Assembly: GCA_022605955.1 (NCBI GenBank)
Contig: JAKCOZ010000008.1
Coordinates: forward strand, 25,235,083-25,299,082
Length of the DNA: 64,000 nt
Direction: 5' to 3'
Source: Rallus limicola
Lineage: Eukaryota; Chordata; Aves; Gruiformes; Rallidae
Both the position numbers and the translations under genes were made by a program. Of the stretch, positions 40,795 to 52,511 are shown in pieces. The notes below the pieces were generated by a model that made no database searches, had not been told where the DNA came from, and saw nothing but the letters and a program-made list of their open reading frames with translations. Every line of letters starts with the position of its first letter. The stretch's first letter is position 1.

Positions 40795-41160
40795 TTTCTC
40801 AAGCGCTGTGAGCAGTGCAGAGCTCAAACACAGGCTAGCGTATCCCGCTGAGAAAGAGCTGAAACCATTTTTGGTAGCTCAGCTACTGTAGAGATCTCTG
40901 CGTGTCTCTACTGCATATTGCTGTGCAGTGTCTCGGAGGCAAGAGCGCTGGTTCCCGAGATACATTCCTTTCACGCAGTCTCCAGCGGAAATCTCCAGGA
41001 AGAGGTATTTAGGTGGCAGTGCAGCAGCAGAGCATATGAAAGGAGTGTGGAGCAAGGAGGGGGCGAGTGAGTGTGTTAGGAGAGAGGAAGGAAATGAATG
41101 AGGAGAGAAGTTAAAGGAGATGGGGAGAAATAGTCAAGGGAAGAAAAGCATTGTAGCAGA
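40795..41160. promoter_or_regulatory. CpG-enriched and purine-rich block, possible internal regulatory element
   Basis: The first part (about 40800-41050) carries roughly ten CpG in 250 bp (AGCGCTG, GCGTATCCCGCTG, TCTCGGAGG, GAGCGCTGG, CCCGAG, CACGCAG, AGCGGAAA, GGGCGAG). That is well above the CpG-poor intron around it. A strongly purine-biased GGAG/GAAA tract follows to about 41160. There is no TATA box I would trust. The composition would suit an intronic enhancer or an internal promoter, but nothing in the sequence proves activity. Confidence 0.3.
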
Positions 41161-41234
41161 CTGGTTGCAAAATGAGGCAGTGATAGTGCCTTTATAGCTC
41201 GGAGGTTATCACTACAGGAAAAGAATAGGACCAT

Positions 41235-41340
41235 TTAAATCAAGCAAGTAATTTTTGCCATTTGTGCTTCACTGTCTTTGTTTGTAAAATGGATATGATA
41301 AAATATGCTCAACACAATTTGATCCTTAGAGAGTCACTAC
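41235..41340 (+). mobile_element. MIR-like SINE relic
   Basis: ATCAAGCAAGTAATTTTTGC, then GTGCTTCACTGTCTTTGTTTGTAAAATGGATATGATAAAAT (41265-41304), follows the MIR order 'GGGCAAGTCACTTAACCT ... GTGCCTCAGTTTCCTCATCT, GTAAAATGGGGATAATAAT'. The block GTAAAATGGATATGATAA is the most diagnostic part. Divergence is high and both ends are uncertain. It lies just downstream of the CpG/purine-rich block. Confidence 0.5.
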
Positions 41341-44300
41341 ATTCCCATAGAGAATGGAGCTTTCGTGAAGTCTCAGTTGAGATAGGGGAATCCTCTGTAT
41401 TCCTCCTCTTTTTCAAGGATCATGTTTTTCCTGGAGATCTCATTGGAACCTGCAATGAGCAGTTTCACTTCATGAAAGTCAGATAAGTCCTAACAAATCC
41501 CCACTGTGGCATGTAAGGGGAGGCAGGCATGTGGTTTAGTTGAGAAGGTGAGTACTGCAGTGGTGAGATGATTAGCAAGTCTGACACCTCCAAGTATCAT
41601 GGCTCTGAGTGCAAATATAGCAGGTTTTCAGTTTTGTTTTGCAAATGTCATGCATTTAATTCACTTCATGAGTTTTGTATCTACAATTCTCATAATGTTG
41701 TAGTTGTATGTTGTTTTTCCATAACCAAGAGGGCTGAGAAAAAAGGTTTGTATTGAGAGTGGAGATTCTCATGTAGTATCTCAGTAGCTGAAATGCAAAG
41801 AAAAGCGCCTAATATCACGAAAGTTTTGATACAGGAAAAATGAAAAGCCCTTCCCTGTACAAACATCTATAATACATACATAATTGATATTTTAGTGAAA
41901 TCTGGAGCCTTGTGGCTAGTGGTAGGGGAACGAAATGCACAATAGATGAGAAGAAAGCATGAAATGGAAAAGAAAAAAGTTAGCAACCCGTTTTGCACTA
42001 AAAGACCCATTTTTTAGCTCCCTTCAGCTGGTCCTTTCCCTGTCCCAGTTTCAAGGGGCTCTCAGTTACATGCAGACGACCAGTGGGACATGCTGCCTCT
42101 CACCTGGCTGTAGAATTTCCAAACGTACATCTGACAGAACCACAAAGTCAGGAAGCCATTATGAAGGGGCAGCTGCCAGCATCCACAGACTACATCCTTC
42201 CTTAGAGGAGCAAGTTCAGTCACAATCTGCATTTGGCTTTTTCCTGGATGACAGAGAACAAGAAATTCCTGGAAAACAGTAACTAGCCTAACCCCCGACT
42301 TTGTTCTTTCTTTTCTGTTAGTGGGCAGATGAGGAAACGAGTAACTATGAAATGGGAATTAAAGCAGAGTCAAGGGCTCAATGCTCTCATTCTTTTCGCT
42401 GGATTTGAGTGTGGAGTTACCATGCCCAAGACATGGATCTTCCTATCTTGTTCCCCTGGGTTTGGCAGGTTGGCATTTGCAAACCCCATACAGAGCAGGC
42501 ATAGCTATGTTTCTGCACGCTGTCTGGGAAAGAACTGGTATTCACTTCAGAAGAAATTACTTGCCTGTAGGGTGGCACCAAGAGGGGAAGATGGGCTGAT
42601 GCTTTCTGAAATTAAGGTGGAAAAATAAGAACACATGGGAATTATTCCTTACTTAGGTGGAGGGTCATTGTACAGTCTGGAGACAAGAAGACAGAGCCTG
42701 TTCCTCTGGATACACTATAAACCTTCTTTGCTTTTGTTTTTCCTTCTTCTGATCAAGGTGTAAACCACAGTTGTGCTCTATTATTGTATTTTTCTTTTGT
42801 GATGTATGTGATATGGGATGCAGAAGTACTGGTGACCAGAAAGACCATCATGAGATGAAGCATCATTTCATGGAGACAGATGCATAGCTGACTTTTAAGC
42901 ATCATGATTTTCCTGGTCAGATAATAATAGTGGTGACCTCTCTTCATTAACACTATCTCCAACACTCAGACTACCTCATCATGTTTTCTAAAAATAAGTT
43001 CCCTGAAGGATGACTCTTCACAGGTCCCTTCTGTTGTCTGTATTTACATAGTAGTCAGTGAGAGTATTTCCACTCCGTTGCCTTAGTAGGTGGACTTTGT
43101 GGTTTTGGAGCAACCACTTCTAACTCAGGTGACCCAAGTCTTAGGGTACTATCATGCGCTCCTTGATTTTTGTCTTTGTTCATTTCATATGCTGTAAAAA
43201 TAAGATTTCAATAATGGTACAAATGCACAGAGCTGGCCCACTGGTAAGGATTTCTTAATACCTAATTACCCAAATGAGTTACAGTAACTCACTTCTATCC
43301 AAATTAGAAGGAAATTCCACATTTGAAAAAATAAGGATATGGGACTCAGAGACTTAGGGAAGATGATGGGGTGGAAAGAATTTTGGGGTGATTTTTTAGA
43401 TGGCCTTTGTTCTTAGTTTTTAGGACGAAGATCAGCTGTTTACATTCCACATGGCAGACACCTTCTGGTCTTTTTTCTGCTACTGAAACACAGATAATAT
43501 CTGAGGCAGTGGTATCAGCAATGAAGATTTTCTTTTATTGCCGTCCACGTGGTTGATACTTTCAGAGTAAATTTCACTGTGTAATTTAGGGTTTCTGTTT
43601 GACATTTCATTTCTGTGTGTGACCCTCTCCATTGAAGATTATAGAGTATTTACCTGTGAGGTGTTCCAGCAAGCGGCTTCTCAGATTTGATGCTGGGAAT
43701 TCTTTCATTAGCCTTTAGTCTGTGAACAATGTGATGATCCAAGCATTAATATAAATGTGATTAGCTGCCTTTTCTCAGCTTGTTTGCTTTGTTCTACTGA
43801 TGCCTACAAGTTACATAATGAGCAGCATGTACAGGGTAGGCATTAAAGGCAGTTCCCCATTGTAGCAAGCTTCATGGCAAATTTATTTTCCTTTTAGCAA
43901 AACTTCAGTGGGGGGAAAAAAATTTGCACTGTTGATTTATTTTGAATGAACTCCTGGAAGGCTTACTAAGTATGCTGTGTGGAAAGCTCCTTGAAGTGCT
44001 GGGGGTTAATACTCTCTGCTCTTAATTTCATATTCCAGCTAAATATGGTTTCAGCTTTGATCCTATCTGGACTAATTCTTTGTCACTGTACTAATTAATT
44101 CAGCTTGCTGCAGAAAAGATGCTAATTTGGGCATCAAAGAAATAAACTGGTGGGGGGAGGTTGTGTTTAATCAGAGTTGTTAAAAAGATAAGTTTTACTC
44201 CCATTAGATTGGATCTGAAAGCTCAGTCATTTCAGTCTAGCTCCAGCAGCCTGATACATTTATTTTTTTTAAATACAAAACCAGCACTTGTTAACTTAAT

Positions 44301-44599
44301 GGTGATACAACAGGAGCCACTGACATTGTTGTTAATAATGTGGGTTTGCATTTATGTTTGCATTTTCTACATAATCTCTTTTCTTGCTGACCATAGCCAG
44401 TACAACTCTGATTGCAGTGTTAGAATAATGCAGATTATCTCCCTAAATAATTTGAAGATGGCTAAATATGAGAATACTCTCCAGAAGTTTAGCTACGTTT
44501 GTGAAAAGCAAGAATTCTAACTCAGGACATTGTAACAAATTGCTGTGTGCCACCAATTACATAATAAATCGGTCATTTTTCCCTTTTCATGGAAGCAGT

Positions 44600-45080
44600 T
44601 TTTGATTGCCTGAGCTGCCTTGTTTGCTTGTCTTGCCGCCTGCCTCTTGCTCTTTTCCTTTTCTTCACCTTTCCAAATCTTTTAGTTTTTTCTTTACTTT
44701 TATGAATCTCTTTCCAGCTTGTCAAACCATACTGGTGTTGTACACAGTGCTGCCCAGCCCAGCAGTGGTATTGCCATTTGACCCCTTCCTTTCCCCAGAG
44801 CTGGAGGCACCTGCCCTGTACGGAGCAGAAGGGGCTGATGTGGTCCCCTCCTGTGTTCATCATCTTACCAGGGTTCTTCTTGCACCCTGCCAAAGCGGAG
44901 AGGATGGGGCAAAAGCTGCTCCTGGGTAAGGCTTGTCCTGAGGAGGACTTGCTGCAGGAGGTCCTGTATGCTGAGGCAGCTCAATGTTGCTGGGGTTGCA
45001 TCTTCCCCAGAGGGAGTGAGATCCACTGGGAGCAGGGGGCTGGCAGTGTGGCAAAGGAGGGCACTCACCCGTCCTGATTT
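44600..45080. other. GC-rich intronic block
   Basis: A compositional rise with open frames of about 100 codons on both strands. The minus-strand frame has a basic Lys/Arg tail that is only the translation of a pyrimidine-rich plus-strand stretch. I recognise no protein domain or repeat family. I treat it as non-coding. Confidence 0.35.
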
Positions 45081-45439
45081 GTCGGTCCCCACACATAGGT
45101 GCCCTTTTGCCGAAGTTTAACTTGTGTCCTGGAAGTACACCAAGGTGTACTTTCACTTCCTTGGATATTGGTGAAGTTTTGAAGAGTGAAGAGTGCTGCC
45201 CAGCCCTTGCTTTTTCTCAAAATGTGTTTTACCAAAACATGCTCACCTTTCTGTAGTTTTTTTCAACTGTTGTAAAGCTCTTGGTCCCACTGGTGTAATA
45301 ATAGCATATTTCTGCTCCATAAGTAAACATTTAATAACAAACCTTTTAGGTATTTAGAGAACCACTAAAAATGTAAAAGAAGTATTTCATTAATGCTGCT
45401 ATTAACATAAATGTAAAATGAGCCTGGCCTGTAATCACC

Positions 45440-45625
45440 AGCAAGCCTGACTCACTAAGGATCTTTACCGCAATGTTTAATACTCTGTAAAAGTGTATGT
45501 ATGAAAGTGATTAATCAAAGCACAGCGCTGCTTCTAGAGTATTTCTTCTGCTGTAAAGCTGAGTGATAAAATAACTTAAAACGCACGGCAGTAGTGGCAG
45601 TTAATAAGCTTTTTATAGTCCCTAT
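45440..45625. other. Low-repeat segment resembling a conserved non-coding element
   Basis: The segment combines AT-rich homeodomain-like words (TTTAATACT, GTGATTAATC, AGTTAATAAGC) with unusual preserved CpG words (TTACCGCAATG, CAGCGCTG, AACGCACGGCAG). This texture is typical of conserved vertebrate enhancers, but conservation cannot be judged from one genome. Confidence 0.2.
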
Positions 45626-46389
45626 GTGGACCTGAAAATCATACCTTATTAGTATCTTTATCTTTCTTGCTCACTCATTCATTCTTACTCACATTTAAAT
45701 TTAATTTTAAGGGTTATTTCTAGTCTTTCATAAGGGAGCTGCTTTAATAATCTCGGCATTTTTCCCCATTTGCTGTGAAATGACTAGGAGTCAGAGCTTT
45801 TGTTATATGTACTTTACAAATCACTCTGGTTTTTTACAGATCATTTCTGGAGATGTCAAGATTTTATGACATTGTTAGGCTTTGTGTCTTGCTTGACTGT
45901 GTCATAGGCCCTCTTGAATTATTTCCCCACAGATGTTTGTGGTTCGTTATGTACCCTGTTAGCTGCAGTGACACCTACCGATACAGGGCAACCGAATTAA
46001 CTAAGAAATCCGAATTGCTGCATTTAGTCAGCAAGCTGCTTAGGGTTCCACCCACCAGATGTTTATCCTGCTTAGAAGGCTGGGATTTTATAGACCTGCC
46101 TGCTTTTTAATCCTTGCAGCAAATATCAACACATTTGAGATCTGGAAGCCCACGGCTCCACATGGAAACGAAGTGTTGCCATGACCACAGCTTTTCGGTC
46201 TTGCGTGTAAGACGTTTAGCCCAAGTATAACACAGCGGGTCTATAGGAGGTTTGTTTTAATTCTTACCCTTTGAAAGCCTTGGAAAGAAGCATACATATG
46301 CTTTTTAATGCTATAGCAAATAGAATGGTAGTAAACACTGCAAGAAGACAACACGCGTTTGGTGTTCAGAGATTGCATTTATATCAGAC

Positions 46390-46953
46390 ATAGTGTGGCC
46401 AGCAGGACTAGAGCAGTGATCGTCACCCTGTGTTAGGCACTGGTGAGGTCACACATCAAGTGCTGTGTTCAGTTTTTGACCCCACACTACAAGGAAGAGC
46501 GTGGAGGAGCGTGACCAACGAAGGGCAGTGAAGCTGCTGAAGGGTCTAGAGCACAAGTCTGAGGAACAGTGAGGAAAACTGGGGTTGTTTAGCTTGGAGA
46601 TAAGGAGGCTGAGGTGAGACCTTACCACTCTCTACAGCTACCTTGAAGGAGGTTGTAGCCAGGTGGGTGTTGGTCTCTTCTCCCATGTAACAAGTGATAG
46701 GACAAGAGGAAATGGCCTCAATTTGTGCCAGGAGAGGTTTAGATGGGACACTGGGGAACATTTATTCACCGTAAGGACTGTCGGTCATTGGAACAGGGAG
46801 CAGGCTGCCCGGGGAAGTCGTTGAGTCACCATCCCTGGAGGCGTTTAAAAGACATGCAGATATGGAACTTAGGGACATGGGGTTGGCAGTGATAGGTTAA
46901 TGATGACTTGATGATATTAAAGGTCTTTTCCAACCTAAATGATTCTATGATTT
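46390..46953 (+). mobile_element. CR1 LINE, 5'-truncated 3' end
   Basis: About 560 bp of avian CR1. It begins in the ORF2 reverse-transcriptase region (AGTGTGGCCAGCAGGACTAG), runs through GGGGTTGTTTAGCTTGGAGA and GGTGTTGGTCTCTTCTCCCA, and ends in the 3' UTR TCTTTTCCAACCTAAATGAT followed by TCTATGATTT. The last part carries the ATTCTATG-type 3' motif that CR1 uses in place of a poly(A) tail. The element is severely 5' truncated, as most CR1 copies are, with small deletions and no intact frame. It lies in the same orientation as PARD3B. It is the youngest-looking repeat in the window. Confidence 0.93.
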
Positions 46954-49900
46954 AATGCTTCTGAGAGGAAAAATTTTAGTTATTTACAGGGCACCCTTTG
47001 GAGTTAATAGAAACACAGTAGTCCCTCACCCTTTCACAGTACGTTGTGAACTGTTGCATATGGGTTTTTCTCATGAGGATGAAGCACTCTGAGATCTGAT
47101 CACATAAAGAAAATCCCTTTATGCTTTTGTTTACAGGAGGACTATGCTCTGAGTAGTTGGAATATTAATTTTCTCAACTGAGAAGTATGCTAAGGTTATT
47201 AGAGCTTTAACTTCTTTAACAGCACTTCCCAGGCATTTACAGTGGGTAATCAGAGAACTGGAGCAATCACTCAACCTGGGAAAATACAGATTTATTTCCT
47301 TACTGTCATTATGATTACACGTTGCTTCGTTTGACACAAATTGATTATAGATGGGTATGGAACAAGAGAATACAGCTGATCCATTTGTCTGGCAGTTATT
47401 TTTCTCCATTTGCCACATAAGATTTTCAGAGTAACAATTCCATTGGATATGAAGTTGAAGAGAATTTAGCTGTGCACATTAGAGCAAACATTTTAAAAAT
47501 ACTTTTTTTTCATTAATGTTTTCATTCTTCTGACATTAGTATTAATACAGAAGGCAGATTTTACCACAATCCATTTAGCTGTTGCCTGGAGAATTGGAGA
47601 CTTAAAATCCTAAAGCCATTCGGTTCTCATATAATTTGAATATAGAACTGATTGATTCCATAGTGTAACTTCGGCAAGAGATTTTATCCTGTCCTTGTTG
47701 AGATCAGTGGAGGCTCTCACACTGCTATCAGTGACAACATGATCAAACTCGGTTAGGCGGTAGTTTTGTTCCTGTAAGCAGTAAGGAACAGTTAAGCCTG
47801 TAGTGCACAAACCCATGCAAAATTACAACGGGTGGAAGTTAATTTTATCATCAGAAGCCCATGGAAGTTAGAACGCATCAGTGAGCAGACCGTAAGTTTT
47901 AGGACCGGATATATACATTCAGGCAGAGATGATACTGGTGTGTTTGTGGTTTAATGCTGTCTATTCTATATTGCTGCTCTTAACGTGTTAAACTTTTTGC
48001 TGATTTTATTTTTTACCATTTGTGTGGGATTTTTGTTGAGCTGAAAAACATATTACAATAATAATAAAAGAGAATGGATTTTTATGGTATGGCAATGTGC
48101 AAGAGAAGCCAAAAATCTGAATGTTTCCCTAGCCTTGGGCTATATGCTGTATACTTAGTGTAACAGGTAAAAATTGTAAGCCTGCACAAATCCCATCTGA
48201 AGCCAGAAATAGCAAAAAAACAAAAGTTGTTTTCATCAAGACCAACTTGCTGTTCCCAATTTATAATTACACTGCAACTTGCCAATTTGATGGCAAGAGC
48301 AGCTCTACTAGCAAACAACACTGTTTTTGCTGAGAGTTGTCATGTTGGCAGTTATTACAATCAAAATTGTCACTTTATGTTATTTAAAATTTATTTCCCC
48401 AGTAAGCAAAAAAATACCTAGGCTTGAAAAGGACGTGTGTTAAAGATTTTTATTTTTTTTTTACATTTCTCTTGAGTATGCAACATATCCAGCTTCAACT
48501 CCCTGCAGCAATACAAAATGCCCAAGAATAATGTTTTCAAAATCAATACCTACTACAGTCGAATATGAGACTCCACAAACCCATAATTGAAACTGTGGGA
48601 GAAAAGTAGGCAGCCTGAATATAAACAAAGTACCAGAGTTGGATTATGACCAAGAAGCAAGTGCTAATGCAGCCTCTCGTAAGAAAACTGCCAGGAGACC
48701 TTCCCAGCATGTGCAAGTGTTAGAAAGCAGGGGTGTTTCAGGTGCAGCCTGCTGGTGCTCATCCCCAGGTGGTTCGTTGTGTGGCTGCCTGACATCTCTG
48801 CAGAGAGCAATATATGCAGGGTTTTATTTAGTTTCTCTTTTTCACCCGGGTCGTCTCGTATCTGTGAGCCCTTCTCACTTTGTATCTTCTCACTGTGTAC
48901 ATACAACCTCTGTGTCTCTGCTGTGCTTCCCGACTCCTGCCTTCCCTGCCATCACCACCCTCTGATGGGGTTTGTGGCTCCACAGTCTCTGGGGACTGCA
49001 AGAACTTGGAAGGCAGCAGTGGGAGCAGAGCACTGCATGGGAAGTATCTGCTGTCTTTCTGGAAGCACTGAAATGAGTGGGTACCCTAAGGAAAGAACTG
49101 AAGATTTTTTGTAGGTGAGGTGTATGTATATTTTTGATCAAAGGATCCCTCAAAGAATATAGGACACCATCTATCTCTATTAGACACGCCAAACAAAAAC
49201 ACAGAAGACAAAAACCATGGGCTGAGATACAACTTCCTTCTCCCCAGCACAGTCCATGGCAGAGTCACAATAAAGGATCTTACGTTATTACCCTTCTTAT
49301 TTACATCACATGTTACATCTCTGTCTCTCACACCCATCATTCCCTTTCTAACCAAGTTCTTACTGTCTGCAGACTTGCTGCAGAGCCCCTCAGAGCTTCA
49401 TAAAACTGCAAGTTTAAAATTATTGATTAAATTCACAAAAAATTGAGATCAACTTATGAGCCTGACAGAATATTTACAAGATTTCTGCATTCATCAGAGG
49501 AAAAACCTAAAGTCAGTGATTTACAGCTTAAGTATGTGCACAGTAGATCAGCTGTTCTACTTGAGACAGTTTTGGCTCATGTGAAAAATAAAAAGGGTAA
49601 AAGAAATGCTGCAGACTTTCAAGGCAAGATTTACAGTTTTGAGTCAGAGTAATTAGTTTGTAATATAGCATATTTCATGAAGAAAACCATTACTTTTCTT
49701 TTGTTATTATCATGCATGCAAGGGCACATGAATTTGCCTGGGAAAACACAGGTTGATCATTTACTTGTGGAACTGAGAATTTCAAATTGTGGAAAAGGAG
49801 GGCGGGTTTTTATACTTTTTGGCCCATAATTCATGAGCATATTTGACATACTTGACCCCAGTATTCTGTCTAGCTCCATCAGCAATGAACTGTAGCTCCC

Positions 49901-50624
49901 CAGTTCAGTCACCTTTTACAGGCTGCATAAACCAGACTAATGTTATGCGTATTTGTACACTGTATAGTACAGTGGGACCCCCAAACTGATTGGAGTCTCT
50001 GGAGGACTTTCACAGCATAAATATTACATGATAGTATATTGCTAGGCAGAAAGAAAAACCCAGAAGTACCTAAAAAATAGCTCTTACAAACTGTCTAGTT
50101 TTGTGCGCTCAGAGTAAAGTTAAGATTTTATTCTTTCCAACTGCATCCCCATTTAAACAAAGAGCAAATCTTTAAATTAATGCCAGATTCGAATGAGACA
50201 ATAGTTACTGATAAGAGCAGAACACGTGGTCCAGTTTGGGTGCTGACACCACAGCAGCTGCAGATTACTTTGAGAGCCATCCTGTGCCAAGAAGAACCTT
50301 CAGCCACTTTAAAGTGTGCCGTGTTTATAGTCCAACCCTGCAGTGCCTTGCATTTCATGTTTGGTGGGGCTTTTCAATTTTGCTTCAAGCTATAGCTTTT
50401 GAAAATATGTGGTCCAAATCAATTTGTAACCAGTCCTTCCTATTGCAGATAGCCCGTTTAATACTGGTAACATACTTTGTGGTGTGGGGAATTTATGAGT
50501 GGCTAAGATAAAAACTCACGGTGTTCTGACTGCCTGAAATTTCTGTGGTTTACGATAGATAAGTACAGGGCTTTTTCTTCTAGTAATTATTTCCTTCTGA
50601 CTCCTTCCTTGTTATCTTAAGCAG

Positions 50625-50735
50625 ATTTGGAAAGAAAAAAGAAGATAAAAGCGGGAAAACAGATCAGAAAGGGAATCCAAAACAAGGCACGCTTAAAGAG
50701 GAGGAGCTGGAGAAAATGAAAGATGAACGTGAAAG
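50625..50735 (+). CDS. PARD3B: PARD3B coding exon (RFGKKKEDK ... EEELEKMKDERE)
   Basis: This 111-nt exon completes the split Arg codon (AG|A) and reads RFGKKKEDKSGKTDQKGNPK, then QGTLKEEELEKMKDERE, ending with a codon split as AG|. It matches the PARD3B segment after the GFGxMLR block and suits an amphipathic or coiled region of the C-terminal tail. The acceptor is cttgttatcttaagcag|a and the donor is gaaag|gtgagt, a near-consensus strong donor. It is phase 2 to phase 2, so skipping it would keep the frame. Its upstream intron is 41.4 kb and its downstream intron extends beyond the window unless the candidate exon at 52512 is real. The minus-strand open frame overlapping it is a shadow. Confidence 0.93.
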
Positions 50736-52155
50736 GTGAGTAAATGGTGGTAGCATCTTTGTTTATCAGATGAAAAACTTCAAAGCAAGGTTGAAGGGAC
50801 AAACAGACAACCTGGCCGGAGATGTCCCAGACCATGCCTGCTGGTAGGCAGGTCCAGGCAATGCAGAACTTTAGGACAATCTACTGGCCAAGTCAGGGCT
50901 TGTGTCTGACAGCAACTTGTCTGTCTCCTGCAGCTTCTGCACACTTCACTGTAGTAGCTGCTGTTCAGATCCCAACTTCTGTGAAGCTGGTGAAGATCAC
51001 TTCCTTTCAAAAACTGTTTCACCTCTTCCCGTTCTCAAGACTGGCTGTCTTAGGAATTTTTTCTCTAAAGCGAGAACCTCTTTCCTTCTCTCCTGACAGC
51101 CTCTGCTGTGTTTTCCAGCATTGCAAACCTCAAATGGTAGTTTTTATAATTGGGTATGTTCTGTTCTGCACAGCACTTGCTGTGTTGCAGCCACATGTTG
51201 CAGGAATATCTACTCAGTGAGTGCTGAGTATGCCCAGAGACACCAGGAAGAAAGCAGGTTCAGATGGTTACAGTCAGCCTGAAGAGTCAGGGGTCAGCAA
51301 GCAGTGGGGTGGGTGAGATGGACAAGGCAAGAAGCTGCTTGTATGCCAACTGTGGCTTGCCATATTTCTGAGGTAAGTCTCCAAGACTGAAGTGGAAGAA
51401 CCACTGATGCGAATAAACCCAGTTCTCCTTTTCATGCCCAATCTTATTAGCCTCGTCTTTCCAGATAAAAAGAATTTATAGTTTTCTGCTTTCCCCCATG
51501 TCAGCCCTTCAAGAACCAGGGACAGTTTGTAAGTGCTGATTACGCTCAGTAAACTCCTCTCTCCCTTTCCCCAACTCATCCAGATGTACTCATCATGTGC
51601 TGAAGAATGTGTTGGTTCCTTTAATTTCTCTGCTGTCAGAGAAGTTAGAACCCATGTATGCTAGCTCTCATGAGGTGTCTGCAGTTGCTGGGAAACTTTC
51701 CAAGTTGTGGTAATACGGGTTGTCAGGGTATGGGGAAAGCCTTCAGAGGTCTCTTCACTAGAGCATCCTGCTTCTGGGAGGTGGAATAAAAGCACATACG
51801 GTTCCATTTGGATAGGCTGGGTCTTTCCACATGGACCAGGACCTTTGTGGTTCTGATCAGTGCCCAGGGAAAAGACACTGTGCTTGTCATTCAAATCATG
51901 CTATGTAGTGCATGGTAAGATGTGGTAGCTAATGGGTTTGATGAGGAAAATTAATAAATCCAAACCCCAACCTGTCTGCTGTTAAATATTTACTGGTTCA
52001 AAAGCTAGTAAGGTATCCAGTTGCTACAGTGCTGCTACTGGATATGCTTAGCCAGTGTTTAAGTATTTAGTTCATCTGAGTTAAGTAGTGTCAGGAGAAA
52101 CTTGGTACCATTTGTTTTTAAATTTCTGCACCGTGTCCTTGATTTTACCAGATTG

Positions 52156-52378
52156 ATGAGTGCCTTTATTTTAAACTGCTGACTCCCAATTTGGATACTG
52201 GCAATTTGAGAGGTATGTGTCCTTCATTTTAAAGAAGCCAGTGTCTTTTATTAGGATCCTGGCAAGCTAAGAAGCATGTGTCCCATCTGTTAAAGGGCCA
52301 GTGTCATTTACTAAAATGTTGGCAGGCTGCAAGGAATGAACCCTTCTGTCTAGAGGTCTAACGTTCCAATTGGACACA
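52156..52378. repeat. Diverged tandem repeat, about 60-61 bp unit, 4 copies
   Basis: Units start near 52156, 52215, 52276 and 52336. Each begins ATG-GTGYCY, continues with TTTTAAA or GTTAAAG, then CCAGTGTCWTTTA, then GGATCCTGGCAAGCTAAGAAG or a variant. Units 2 and 3 are the most alike; the first and last are more decayed and the last is partial. The array ends about 135 bp before the acceptor of the candidate exon at 52512. Confidence 0.72.
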
Positions 52379-52511
52379 AGATAATTGTTCTTAATATTTC
52401 TTCAGCATCGTATGCTTTTTTTTTTAAATTAGAGTCACTGATTGACAGTAACTTGGTAAGGCTGCATTAGAAACTGGCAGCTCAATGTCTTCATCATTCT
52501 GGTTTCTCTAG

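Larger units (their letters stand above)
9241..50624 (+). other. PARD3B: PARD3B large intron (41.4 kb)
   Basis: A GT-AG intron (gtatgg ... gttatcttaagcag) between the basic exon and the RFGKKKEDK exon. It holds no intact gene that I can detect on either strand. Identified contents are LINE relics near 11.2-12.2, 17.76-18.0 and 22.1-22.66 kb, MIR-like SINE relics at 17.04 and 41.2 kb, a 5'-truncated CR1 at 46.39-46.95 kb, inverted repeats near 12.7 and 13.2 kb, GC-rich blocks near 30.2 and 44.6 kb, and a CpG/purine-rich block at 40.8-41.16 kb. The stretches between (about 9.3-11.1, 13.3-17.0, 18.0-22.0, 22.7-30.2, 30.6-40.8, 41.4-44.6, 45.7-46.3 and 47-50.6 kb) are AT-rich unique DNA in which I see only chance open frames and short A/T or GT runs. 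Confidence 0.85.

Noticed and set aside
42305..42370. AGATGAGGAAACGAG, resembling the antisense MIR word CAGATGAGGAAACTGAG
   Set aside because: The match is confined to about 15 bases and does not extend into the neighbouring MIR sequence.
44573..44893. Minus-strand open frame with a Lys/Arg-rich tail resembling a nuclear protein
   Set aside because: The basic tail is only the complement of a pyrimidine-rich plus-strand stretch (TTTTC/CTTT). No start context or homology is recognised.
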